Notes under the pieces: model-generated
Told to the model about the DNA's origin: nothing
The model's input: only the letters and a program-made list of their open reading frames with translations
Database searches by the model: none
Program-made: the position numbers and the translations under genes
Part shown: positions 57,201 to 64,000 of the stretch, in pieces
Layout: each line of letters starts with the position of its first letter
Position numbering within the stretch: position 1 is the first letter of the stretch
Assembly (NCBI GenBank): GCA_039566865.1
Contig: CM076960.1
Coordinates: 13,864,501 to 13,928,500, forward strand
Length of the DNA: 64,000 bases
From: Aurelia coerulea
Lineage: Eukaryota > Cnidaria > Scyphozoa > Semaeostomeae > Ulmaridae
Direction: 5' to 3'

Positions 57201-60200
57201 TAAACCCCACCGGCGAGACACCTACAATGGGGAGGATATATAATGTTAGTTGCGGAATGTTCACGAATGTATCAAATCCAATCTTGCATTCAAAAGTTGT
57301 CCAGACTCCTACGAATGCAGATAAGAATTCTTGAGAGGTTTGCAAGACTGTCGACTGATTACGATGAGTCCCAGTAATCGCTATTCAAAACGAGACTATT
57401 ACACCAGACCGAGACCGCTCTTACGGGAACTCATAATATATTACGGCAATATTTTTGGACTGACTTTTTTCACTTTTGAACGCCCTTGGGAACGAGGCTG
57501 CTATACACAGTCATGTACAAAGTATACAACAAAATGCAACGCCATTAGAATCACTGCAAATTCGATTGATTGATGTTGACCAACGGAAACTCGAAGCTCA
57601 AAGCAGACTTTCAAGGAGCTTGGCCGGACAAAACAAAGTCTTACGAACAAGAGGACCATGAAAACAGTTGGCGACAATATCAAATCTTGTACGTAGGTAC
57701 TATTTTGCTGCTTTCGCTAAGCATTAACTGATTTATTGTGAAGTTTTCAAATGAATGTGTTTCATTTGAAAACTACAAATATTTGTGCTCTTCTGCCAAG
57801 GTCCTTATCGAAACGAGGCAGTCATAGTCATTTCAAAATAATGGCATTTGATTATGAGTCGTAGTTAGGAGCGTCCGGCAGTATTTCAATAGCGATAACT
57901 ACGACCATATCATCAGTCTAGCAAGACTGCAAGGATTTTTGAACAAAGATTCTTGAGAATTTCCTAAGAATTCTTAGGGCTAAAGACAGTGCTATAATGG
58001 ACCAAGGGGGTACCAACAGGGCCTGTACTGCAAGTCTTTCTGTCACATCATAACGTCAGACATCTGTTGATATCCATTTTCTAAATTTCAGGACAGTCAG
58101 ATATTTCTCTTTGACCACTCAGCGACCATAACAGTAGATGACTGTGAAGGTTGCAAATTTTTCTTTGGACCCATCAAAGGAAGGTATGACTTTGTCTGTT
58201 TATTAAATTTAGCTTTGTATCCTCACTGATGATTTACATATTTTGTTCATGCTTGTTTCTGTTTGTTTTTCTCCAATGAAAGTTAGAATGGATGTCCCAA
58301 AATGATGTATCGGCTGTTGCCAAACAGTAAAATCTTGATTTAAGCACCAAGAAAATGAAATACCAATCACTTTGTGGTGGGAAGCGTGACTTAGAAACAG
58401 GAGTTTATTGCACTAAAATCGGTTATACCATTCTAGAGTTATGTGTTATTTTTTATTTGGGAATTATTTTTAAGAAGTCCTGAGAAAAGTTAAAAATTGC
58501 AATCAAATGTTTTCAGCATGACAACATATGACATATTCCAATATGACAACTGCGTCAATTATCTTCTTAGGAACGTAAATAAGCACCCATCATGCAAGAA
58601 GAACAAGTCGATTCCATTAAAATCACCATAAATCTAGCTAAACCTGAGTCAACCACCAAGTCCATTTTCATAAAATCTCTTGTCGCAGAGTCTCGTCCAT
58701 CCATTCTTTTATACGCCTGTTTCACTTTGATGTTAGGCTCATATAGTGTAAAGGATTACCCATCTCAACTACATATGAATCTTCACAATCAACTATATGA
58801 TGCATAGCCCTGACTCGTTAGCGGTGTCTTGAGCGATTGGGACCCTAGGTGGCGGGGGTGGTTGTTGTTGTGGTTGTTCTGTGGTTGTTCTGTCAGGCGG
58901 GGCTCAAATTGTTCACCATTTTCACCTATGTTATGGAACAGTTGTGTTTTTATCGTGTTCTTTCTGTTTTAATTTGATGGTGGTTACGTTTAATGGTGTT
59001 GAAATAGACTAATTGATGAAAATAACTTCTCTTAGAAACTGCAATTGGATAGGGAAGGAGAGATGTATTACTTTTGTCAATGCAAAGACTGTAGTATAAT
59101 TTTAAAGAACAAAGGGATTGTGGTGCTGAAAGTAGCTTCCTGGGTTAGCCAGAAAAAAAGTTTCACTTCGAGAATTCATAGCAGATTTGATTGGTTCAAA
59201 TTCTAATTAAGCGCTGAAGAAAATAGAAAATAGTGGTAAAGTCAACTTGACAATTATTTCTTGCCTGTTAGATCATGGTTAGATGCCTGAAAAAAGGCCT
59301 TAGATACTTGATCAAATCTCGAGGAATCTCCCCACACAGAGCAATGCACAAGGCCATTTCATCTCTTTCATCTCTCTAAATATAAGAAGCAGATTTTCAA
59401 AGAAATAAGAAGATTTTCACCCCATGGGAATAAGCGTGCAAACGATATATCTCACCCATTGCAAACTGTACTCTCTTAATCGTTCTGTGCACAGTAGTTT
59501 CTTTGTGATTTGATCAAGTGTTTTGGGCCTTTTTCAGGCATTTGATAACATACCGGGTGTCCCAATACCCAAGTGCTCCTGTTTGAAAAATCACCAAATT
59601 TGATCACAAAGCCGATCTTCAAATTTATTTTTTGGGAAGTAGATAAAGGACCAAATTATTTTGCCAGACATAACTGATCTCGCAACTGATTTTGAAATTA
59701 GCAAGCACAGACCATAAATGACAGAAAGAAGCTTACTATGTCATATGAAATACGCGGATAATAAAAATCCTGAAATGTTGACTCTAAGGCAAGATTTACG
59801 TGTTGTATTTCAAAGCGTTGTTCAAAATATGTTTTTTCAATGTGTAGTATTTTTACCTCCAAATACAGGAAACAAACAACATATCATCTGTTAATGTTTT
59901 TGGGTCATTGACAAAACAGATCAAAGCGAAAAATTTTATTATATGCTTGATGATAGATTTTTGGGGATTTTTTAAACAGAAGTACTTTTTTCTGGGACAC
60001 CCGGTAGAATTTTGTCGCATTTGCCTGTATTCATAAAGGCAAGAGAAAAATTGCAAACATACTGGGGTCTGTTGGATTCTAACTAGGATTTAAAACATTC
60101 AAATCTGTCATGTATATACCGTTTGTGCTATTCCCTTTGTGGCATGAATATGCAAAAAGGGAGCTTTTCTGGCTTGCCCAATACATTAAATAGAATTATT

Positions 60201-62437
60201 GTAGGTACAAGTTATGCATCGTTTTATAGTCAATTCTTCTGGCATTGTTTCATTTCTTTATCCAAATGACTGTAAAATGAGCCCATTTGCTTCTTTCTTC
60301 CTTTGTTATTGTCCATTACAAGAAATGCTACCGGGTGCGCATATAAACAATGCACTTATGGCAGGCCACGATAAATCGTACACTCGACCGATTTTGAAAA
60401 TTTATGACTTAATCTTTAGTAGAAAGCCAGAATTAGATTCTAGGATTTTTTGCAAATTTTTCTGTCTTCATTTTTTAGAGGTAGACGCGAGTTTCTTACA
60501 ATTTTCGTTCTCGAAAACACCGAGAACGATAAAAAAACGTTGATCAAATTCTCTAAAGACTCAACATGAATGCACACAGAGAAAATGTTTTTCGGGGTGA
60601 TTTGGGATTTAGGAATGATTAGTGTAAACTTCTGCACGAGCATTATTTCAAATATTGGCCTGTTGCCTGTTGCGTTACCTCCATGCTTGCTGGCTTCACG
60701 ACGCTTCCCTGTTTTTCTTTTTAACCCCTTTGACACAGGAATGCAACATGCACCAAAAGCATAAATTCAATGAAACTTCAAAAGGAAATACATTTCTTTG
60801 TATTATTAAAAGTATTTTTACATTCCTTCTAACATAGAACTAACCCTCGTGCATTGGATTGTAACTGATCAAGTTCTAAATCCCCAACTCATGAACGTAA
60901 ACGTTCTTTCTTTGTCCATTTCTTTGAATCTTTAGAAATTTGATCGACGTTTTTTGACCATTTTCAGTGTTTTCGAAATCGAAAATTTTAAGAAACTCGC
61001 TTATAGCTCTATAAAATGAAGGCTAAAAAATGTACAAAAAATACTAACATGTAATTGAGTATCTTAGCTAAAGATTAGCTCATAAATCTTCAAAATCGGT
61101 CCAGTATACGATTTATCGTAGCCTGTCGGAAGTGCATAGTCTATTTTGGCGCACATAGTATATATCTGATGTCTTGAACTGTAGAGAAATTTTCTGATTT
61201 GAACTTTCTTTATTTCAGTATATTCTTCAGAAACTGCAAAGATTGTCAGGCTGTTGTTGCTTGCCAGCAGTTTAGGTATGTAGATACTACTTTTACTGAT
61301 GCAAAAATAGGACATATTATTATTTTTGTCGGTAATTTATTTTCAGTGGGCTGGAAGCATTTCTAGCTCATTAAAGCTAATTTAAGCCCACTATGCCATG
61401 CCGCATCCAGGCACGGGACTCCTTTTTTAACATTTGTTCCGAAGGTCGGCGAAGTGAGTTGCGAGGTCCGGCCTTCGAGTGGTTACCCATCCGGAGTTTG
61501 ACCTCACTCGACCAAGCTTAACTCCAGTCACCTGATAGAAACTGTTAAAGCCGCTCGGCCACTCACCCTTCATTTAAAGTATTACTCTGAGCTGCAGTAA
61601 ACTTGTAGTATGTGATTAGTAAAGAAGTGTGTCAATAGTTTTTTGAACAATCAACTTATAAGAACAATGTAAGCAATTTATAACATTCCAATTCCATTAG
61701 AATACTTGAACGTATGCTTCAAGGGGCTCCATCTTCAAAGTTTAGTCAAAATAATGATCTTGCAGTTTTCTGATTGGCAGCTTGTGGGGTGAGTGGCCAA
61801 GCACTCACCAAACTTAGTCTTTATCTGATTTTAACATTTATTGTTTTTATACTGAAGGTATTTCAATTTTGTATATTTATTATATCTACTATTTTACCAC
61901 TTTTAACCGTGTATATTTATGTATATTGTAATTTTTAGTTGGCCTAAATTCGCTTTAGTATAGCTACTGTATTTATTAGCCAACTTTTAAAGGAATTGAT
62001 AATAAAGCAGCTTATATAGTTTCCGTCAGGTAACTGAAGTTGCGCTTGGTCGTGTGAGGTCAAACTCTGGATGAGTGAACTCTCAGAGAGGCCTGACCAA
62101 GCAACTCACTTCGCCGTCCTTTGGGAGGGACGTCAAACAAGGTTTCCCATGCCTGTATACGGTATGCATAATGGGCCTATATTAGCTTTGAATAGCTAGA
62201 AATCCTTCCAGGCCATTTAATATAAATGACATTTGTCAGCGAAAGATATCAAACAAATGTTTTCTGACCATTAGTTAACCATATCTTGAGCCTTATTAGA
62301 TTGCTTTAATTTTCTCATCAGGACCAGAGACTGCAAAAAAATGGAGATATTTCTGTGTTGTACAAGTCAACCTATCATAGAGTCATCAACTGGAATGAAA
62401 TTCGGTTGTTATCAATATTCATATCCAGAACTTCAAG
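45174..62437 (+). CDS. RP2: RP2 (XRP2) homologue, exons 1-5, 3' part outside the window
   Basis: Five exons with exact phase agreement: 45174-45244, 49355-49472, 58092-58183, 61219-61275, 62322-62437. The first 151 codons start MGCLQSKNE (Gly2 for N-myristoylation, Cys3 for palmitoylation), reach [14 protein letters not shown], then the TBCC beta-helix: [70 protein letters not shown] and [20 protein letters not shown]. Family knowledge: RP2 is the membrane-anchored GAP for ARL3-GTP at the ciliary base. The catalytic Arg (human Arg118) is Arg113 here, and the Glu of IIESS (human Glu138) is kept. The C-terminal NDPK-like domain would lie beyond 64000. Introns are 4.1, 8.6, 3.0 and 1.0 kb and packed with repeats. 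Confidence 0.92.
45245..46369. other. RP2: RP2 intron 1, left part
   Basis: A direct/inverted pair gtgaagaaagacatgaag / cttcactatggatggta near 45920-45965 (tccatagtgaaga and tcttcactatgga) forms a small hairpin. The word ataatgcccaa/ataatacccgaaac marks possible repeat ends near 45780 and 46255. No coding sequence is found. Confidence 0.4.
46370..47790. repeat. Family G MITE split by an antisense LINE
   Basis: Left part 46370-46540 (ggagagaccattattatgga) and right part 47739-47790 (ttttgatgctatccctgc) correspond to the continuous copy at 34960-35165. The gap is filled by the LINE at 46541-47738. Confidence 0.65.
46541..47738 (-). pseudogene. 5'-truncated CR1-type LINE with frameshifts
   Basis: Three minus-strand frames follow one another: 47737-47537 ([32 protein letters not shown] catalytic motif), 47531-47145 ([29 protein letters not shown]) and 47307-46774 ([35 protein letters not shown]). 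At least two frameshifts separate them, so it is dead. The 3' end is a CTGAA tandem run with A/T-rich tail at 46541-46575. It lies in RP2 intron 1, antisense. Confidence 0.85.
47791..49354. other. RP2: RP2 intron 1, right part, nothing recognised
   Basis: ORFs at 48098-48552 overlap on both strands without family features. The words ttttccggacacgctag (about 48585) and cgtccggaaaataccacc (about 48967) form an inverted pair that may bound an old element. No gene. Confidence 0.4.
49355..49472 (+). CDS. RP2: RP2 exon 2: start of the TBCC domain
   Basis: Acceptor tctgtttcag, donor gtaaga. It completes Trp24 and encodes [18 protein letters not shown] and [18 protein letters not shown], aligned with human DPKDYMF...GRLPGTVAGQQFLIQDC. 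Confidence 0.92.
50042..53305 (-). CDS. LINE polyprotein: 2A-like peptide, zinc finger, endonuclease, reverse transcriptase
   Basis: 1087 aa, no stops. Residues 31-39 read GDIQMNPGP, a 2A-like ribosome-skipping motif (consensus D-V/I-E-x-N-P-G-P, with Q for E). Residues about 43-100 are a PHD-like Cys/His zinc finger (CSVCKK ... CKQCQMKCH ... CPAC). The EEP endonuclease follows: [30 protein letters not shown] and IADHRM hold the expected N, E, D/N and D/H residues. The RT has [33 protein letters not shown] and catalytic [10 protein letters not shown]-terminal [17 protein letters not shown] follows. A run of nine Lys (52430-52447 oligo-T) interrupts the endonuclease and may be slippage-prone. 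The copy looks potentially active. Confidence 0.93.
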   Translation of the reverse strand: MKSRIRYYGNMSCMANFQIEYNQSEHILLSGDIQMNPGPIKNPCSVCKKPVATRHRAIKCKQCQMKCHIGEKCGKIELGVYQRLVKDLNPDWTCPACLGHIVSNRAEISRANISDRYIEDLKECFANTKDYLKVAHINVNGLMCVSRIQDIKVLIEATQIDILGITETKLSSKTDDEAIEIEGYKTLRRDRSRNDGGGCVMYYKENLDITEMELRVESKGEAEVIWADLKLHSQNIAIAVMYRPPDDRDFYQDFEQQVEIVREKRNHLFIMGDLNSDLSKKNDRDGKKKKKKKLKSSMSGYNLKNVIKKATRVTETTETLIDVILVNNEEKIMKSGVMDTGIADHRMIYALVRVTKPKITPKIKFITDWKKFKADKFKQDIKRAPWHSCNIFEDVDDNLWMSEMLYTNIVKDNLTKRKAKVRTNSLPWMNSKIRKLMNQRYKQLIKANKTKNPDDRYAYKKLRNEVKRELRAAEARYWNEKMKEATEGSANFWNTIKMLTKTKGKKEKIIGPLKNEDGELVFDDSKKAGLMNEFFANIGEKLAKNLDEIEKSPNEYIHRVTPTTGHIEVTEKAVAEKLRKLNVRKACGPDEITTRELKTASEELSFPIANICRMGYTEGKYPSKWKIGKLKPAHKQGERAERGNYRPLTMLSIPSKISESVICDGMEKQIDRTRHRNQWAYAKGKSTESILLYLTETWKRHMSEGEVVGVLFIDFRKAFDCVDHVILKQKLIAAGITGQLYQMIESYLENRQQYVELNGVKSELKTVAYGVPQGSLLGPRLFSVYMNDLPDITSTGEIHLYADDVTAFVNGKSVDECVCKLNDLAKEINNWCVTNKMTVNVDKTEAMIMKRKRFTGPLAPVKIGKRMVEYKEVSKVLGVYIDNKLDWNSHIDKVYKKYSGMIAMLRKASFLPAKTLEEIYYKTVIPKVTYGMLVWGTCTQNKFEKIEKQHVRATRLIKNIPRTIESNRVLDQVGWDPIIHIYKRKVAIEMYKILEEEYEHSLGSVFRKSNRREGKLEVTRLNSEFQRYTFNYRGILIWNEISNNIKEANSKQIFRTKLKEDRDKLRMLNFSKGTVCVRNRCEDFIYY
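53298..53558 (-). CDS. Short upstream ORF of the LINE
   Basis: 87 aa from ATG at 53558, overlapping the start of the main ORF in another frame (catgaaatctag). The N-terminus has a hydrophobic stretch [20 protein letters not shown] resembling a signal or membrane segment. It may be a 5' leader, an ORF1 remnant, or the original N-terminus of the main ORF separated by a frameshift. No nucleic-acid-binding motif is visible. Confidence 0.4.
53930..54340 (-). pseudogene. LINE relic (C-terminal region of an RTE/CR1-like ORF)
   Basis: Minus-strand frame [20 protein letters not shown] then [11 protein letters not shown] and [13 protein letters not shown] matches the common (M)xGxRxRGRPxxRWxDxIxxW...AxDRxxWR ending of LINE ORFs. 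Frameshifted upstream piece. It lies in RP2 intron 2. Confidence 0.75.
54577..55119. mobile_element. Mariner-like MITE, family D (copy 2)
   Basis: Ends CCGGGTGTCCCAAAAAAGTA and TACTTTTTTGGAGACACCCA, flanked by TA. Internal sequence matches 28373-28929. Confidence 0.8.
55245..55490 (-). pseudogene. Degraded RT fragment
   Basis: On the minus strand the sequence reads, with stops, [32 protein letters not shown] and [13 protein letters not shown]. The GVKQGDPLSPLLF-type motif of LINE RTs is recognisable. It probably belongs to the same relic as 53930-54340, now separated by a MITE. Confidence 0.55.
55490..55765. repeat. Foldback repeat built of 'acaaggtt' words
   Basis: Left ccatgtacaggccaagtttt and right taacttgaggcttgtacatg are inverted. 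Between them (c/t)aaggtt and ccttgta words recur about a dozen times. Probably a MITE. Confidence 0.6.
55976..56158 (-). pseudogene. Possible gag-like fragment
   Basis: 60-aa frame with [19 protein letters not shown] and [17 protein letters not shown]. This resembles the ELxxxDGVxxLLxxLDxxFxxDxxxxxYxxFxxF segment of gag-like proteins of cnidarian retroelements (from memory). No second domain is nearby. Confidence 0.35.
56195..56292 (-). repeat. Possible tRNA-derived SINE head
   Basis: On the minus strand an A-box-like word (gagttgcgcagtgaaattg) is followed about 45 bp later by a B-box-like word (cccgagctcgatcccagg). Spacing fits a tRNA promoter, but the fold is too degraded for a tRNA gene. 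Confidence 0.35.
56490..57015. repeat. Foldback MITE, family E (copy 3)
   Basis: Left caaatctgtaaaaaggttag and right cacctttttaaatatttgac are inverted, as are aaataaatggcttgg and caagccattcaattc. It lies in RP2 intron 2. Confidence 0.75.
57330..57935. repeat. Inverted repeat with 'gcaagactg..gactgatta' ends
   Basis: Left gtttgcaagactgtcgactg (57338) and right catcagtctagcaagactgc (57912) are inverted; cagtaatcgctattcaaaac pairs with ttcaatagcgataactac. It is related to pieces at 21046 and 21528. The short ORFs are not genes. Confidence 0.6.
58092..58183 (+). CDS. RP2: RP2 exon 3
   Basis: Acceptor aaatttcag, donor gtatga. It encodes [20 protein letters not shown] then [10 protein letters not shown] plus AG of Ser94. 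It aligns with human NIYIFDHSATVTIDDCTNC...GPVKGS. Confidence 0.93.
58184..59140. other. RP2: RP2 intron 3, left part, no recognised element
   Basis: A 71-aa ORF at 58592-58807 has no family features. The region contains tttgatgttaggctcat, a word also found after the LINE ORF at 37375, so a retroelement 3' end may be present. A short (GTTGTT)n stretch is at 58860-58890. Confidence 0.35.
59141..59550. repeat. Truncated copy of the 3479-4790 MITE
   Basis: It begins cctgggttagccagaaaaaa and ends near ttcaggcatttgataac, matching the left end and middle of the element in PHF intron 5; the right end is replaced by the family D MITE. Confidence 0.55.
59553..60004. mobile_element. Mariner-like MITE, family D (copy 3)
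   Basis: Ends CCGGGTGTCCCAAT and GGGACACCCGG, flanked by TA. About 100 bp shorter than copies 1 and 2. Confidence 0.8.
60331..61158. mobile_element. Mariner-like MITE, family C (copy 3, complete)
   Basis: Ends CCGGGTGCGCATATA and TATTTTGGCGCACATAG are inverted with TA on both sides; ggccacgataaatcgtacac and gtatacgatttatcgtagcc form long arms. It ends 60 bp before RP2 exon 4. Confidence 0.8.
61219..61275 (+). CDS. RP2: RP2 exon 4
   Basis: 57-bp exon, acceptor tttatttcag, donor gtatgt. It completes Ser94 and encodes [18 protein letters not shown] plus AG of the catalytic Arg codon. Confidence 0.93.
   Translation, partial: YILQKLQRLSGCCCLPAV
61349..62214. repeat. Foldback element in RP2 intron 4
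   Basis: Arms 61349-61570 and 62005-62214 are inverted (ggaagcatttctagct versus agctagaaatccttcc; gccgaagtgag-type words versus ctcacttcgcc). The AT-rich centre holds no gene. It makes up most of the 1-kb intron. Confidence 0.75.
62322..62437 (+). CDS. RP2: RP2 exon 5
   Basis: Acceptor ttctcatcag, donor gtgggt. Its first G completes Arg113 (AG|G). It encodes [20 protein letters not shown] then [18 protein letters not shown] plus one base, aligned with human [20 protein letters not shown] and onwards. Confidence 0.93.
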
Positions 62438-64000
62438 GTGGGTACAATACTATGATTTTCTTCGATTATTCTTGAGATAGATGAATCAAGGTTTAAACGA
62501 GTACATATTAGCATACCTGAATATTTCTTTGAATAGTGGAAAAAAATTCTGCAAAATCCGGAAATTTTTTTGTGACTACTGGTTTCAGATTATGAGAAGT
62601 GCAAGATCGTCTTTTCGTAATGTGTGTTGGAAATCTAACGGGTGTCCCAAGAAGGCCCCTCCAATTTTGATCAACACTTGTGACGTATTAGATAGGGATA
62701 TTTATTTTTAGAGATCCCTTTCTATTGAATCGAAAGCCCTCGTTTACATAAGAAAAGACTTGCAATTTCAAAACATCGAAGTCTGGGAAATCCCGTTTGT
62801 TTACTACAGTATTTAGGTTCACTGTTTAGGCCTTTCTGAGCTATCATCTTTCCTAGTTTATAATTTCAATACTCCTTGACTTAGCCTGCGTGCAGACTCT
62901 GCAAGAAAAACATGAAAAGAGGGAAAAAGTAGAGTCTGCGCAACTGATCCAATTTTCTTTTTTGCTGACATCAGCATTAACATCGACATCAGCAGGTTTA
63001 ATCTCGTCTGTAGAATGCATTGCAAACATAGTTTCAATGCTTTGTCAAATGTTGCCTGATCCCAGACGTTGTTTGCTTTGAAGATGCCACTCTGAAAGCT
63101 AACAAAGACCAAACAATTTCCCCAAACCAATTGAATTTGGTTCCTTGATTCCTAGGAACCTGTGAACAAGAAAAGCGGATCGGTTACACAGACTCTACTT
63201 TTCTCTCTCGTTTCTGTCCTGCACCCAGGTTATCCTTGACCTACCGGGTAAGTAAAAAAAAAAAAAGAATCTCCACTTGGAAGGCCACTGCTCTCTGAAC
63301 ATCAAAGCAATAATATTCAAAACTGTCTTGATTTATCGCCAATATGTTCAATTAGCTTCAGTAATTTACCCGGATTTAATCGGCCATTCTTTCCCGTGGA
63401 TATGGGAGATTTTCTGCAGAAAGCCCCTTCCAAAAACCTGCAAACACGAGTGAAAAAACAATGAGCAAATTTTCCTTGGTTTTCCTTCCTAAAAATGATG
63501 CTACTCACATGTATTCATGTATTTGATAATAATGATAATGTAATAATCTTTCATATTTATATAGGTTAATTTGTTCAGTAATTAAGATTACTGTTATCAA
63601 TCAAAGATTCGTCCTCTTGTTCGAGTGGAATCTCCCTGAATAGGTTATTGATACCAGGTGGAAGACCTGTTCATCCTCCCAAAAGGATAGCACGTGCTAA
63701 AGCGTGCAGAAGTCATTGCTGTCAGGCCCGTGTAAGGCAGAAATGTTAGGGAAATTTGTTCATGATTTTGGGCACGTTTTGAAAGTTTCTTGAAGATGCT
63801 TCCTCCAGAAAACCCCTCATAATTTCAGAATGGAGTGGCCAATTTCAGTCAGGTAAACTTTAAAATGGATTTGAACATGTCTACCATTGAACTATATATT
63901 TGCTGATACCATCATCTTGATATCCAGGGAGTTGTGTTGTGACCTTTCAAATGGGAATTCTTTTTATTGACTCACCTGGTGTACTAAAAATCAAGCTGTA
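62438..64000. other. RP2: RP2 intron 5 (start), no further exon found
   Basis: I looked for the continuation of the TBCC domain and the NDPK-like domain and found none, so the next exon is probably beyond 64000. A family D-like end (acgggtgtcccaagaag) is at 62639. Inverted short words gcgtgcagactctgcaag / gtagagtctgcgcaac lie at 62888-62945. Confidence 0.5.

Noticed and set aside
61440..61520. Possible tRNA gene (gtttgacctc B-box-like word)
   Set aside because: No cloverleaf; the sequence is part of the foldback arm and its inverted copy.

Overview
The window is eukaryotic, AT-rich animal DNA. Evidence: genes split by GT-AG introns, metazoan gene families (a PHF13/PHF23-type PHD protein and the ARL3 regulator RP2), non-LTR and Penelope-like retroelements, and dense miniature inverted-repeat elements. 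The LINE types and a repeat-borne gene relic with HEEAETR and VDTD motifs look cnidarian (anthozoan most likely). That placement is family resemblance only.

Two host genes can be supported exon by exon. (1) On the minus strand, 13780 to 2943, six exons with matching splice phases encode a complete, small (about 215 aa) PHF13/PHF23-like protein with the family's N-terminal motif and a C-terminal PHD finger. (2) On the plus strand, from 45174, five exons encode the N-terminal half of RP2: the myristoylation/palmitoylation start MGC and most of the TBCC domain. The rest lies beyond base 64000. Neither gene was visible as a long ORF; both were assembled from splice sites.

Nearly everything else is mobile DNA, often nested. 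1-2760: foldback repeats and a possible terminal exon. 2943-13780: PHF gene with MITEs in its introns, including a 747-bp hAT-like element with a 9-bp target duplication. 13781-24834: LINE scraps and MITEs, including a three-level nest (15954-18258). 24890-27610: LINE relic split by a Penelope-like fragment flanked by about 390-bp direct repeats. 29943-41188: an 11.2-kb foldback composite with two inverted arrays of a 160-bp tandem repeat, a 5'-truncated LINE, a degenerate repeat-borne gene, and a 3.5-kb element with a perfect 8-bp target duplication in one arm. 41430-45118: LINE fragments and a long inverted repeat ending about 55 bp upstream of the RP2 start codon. 45174-62437: RP2, whose 8.6-kb intron 2 carries an apparently intact antisense CR1/L2-type LINE (1087 aa ORF: 2A-like peptide, zinc finger, endonuclease, reverse transcriptase).

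The two host genes share no evident pathway: one is a predicted chromatin reader, the other a cilium/membrane-trafficking GAP. The strongest candidates for something undescribed are the 160-bp-array foldback composite, the Penelope block with its very long flanking duplication, and the inverted duplication abutting the RP2 promoter.
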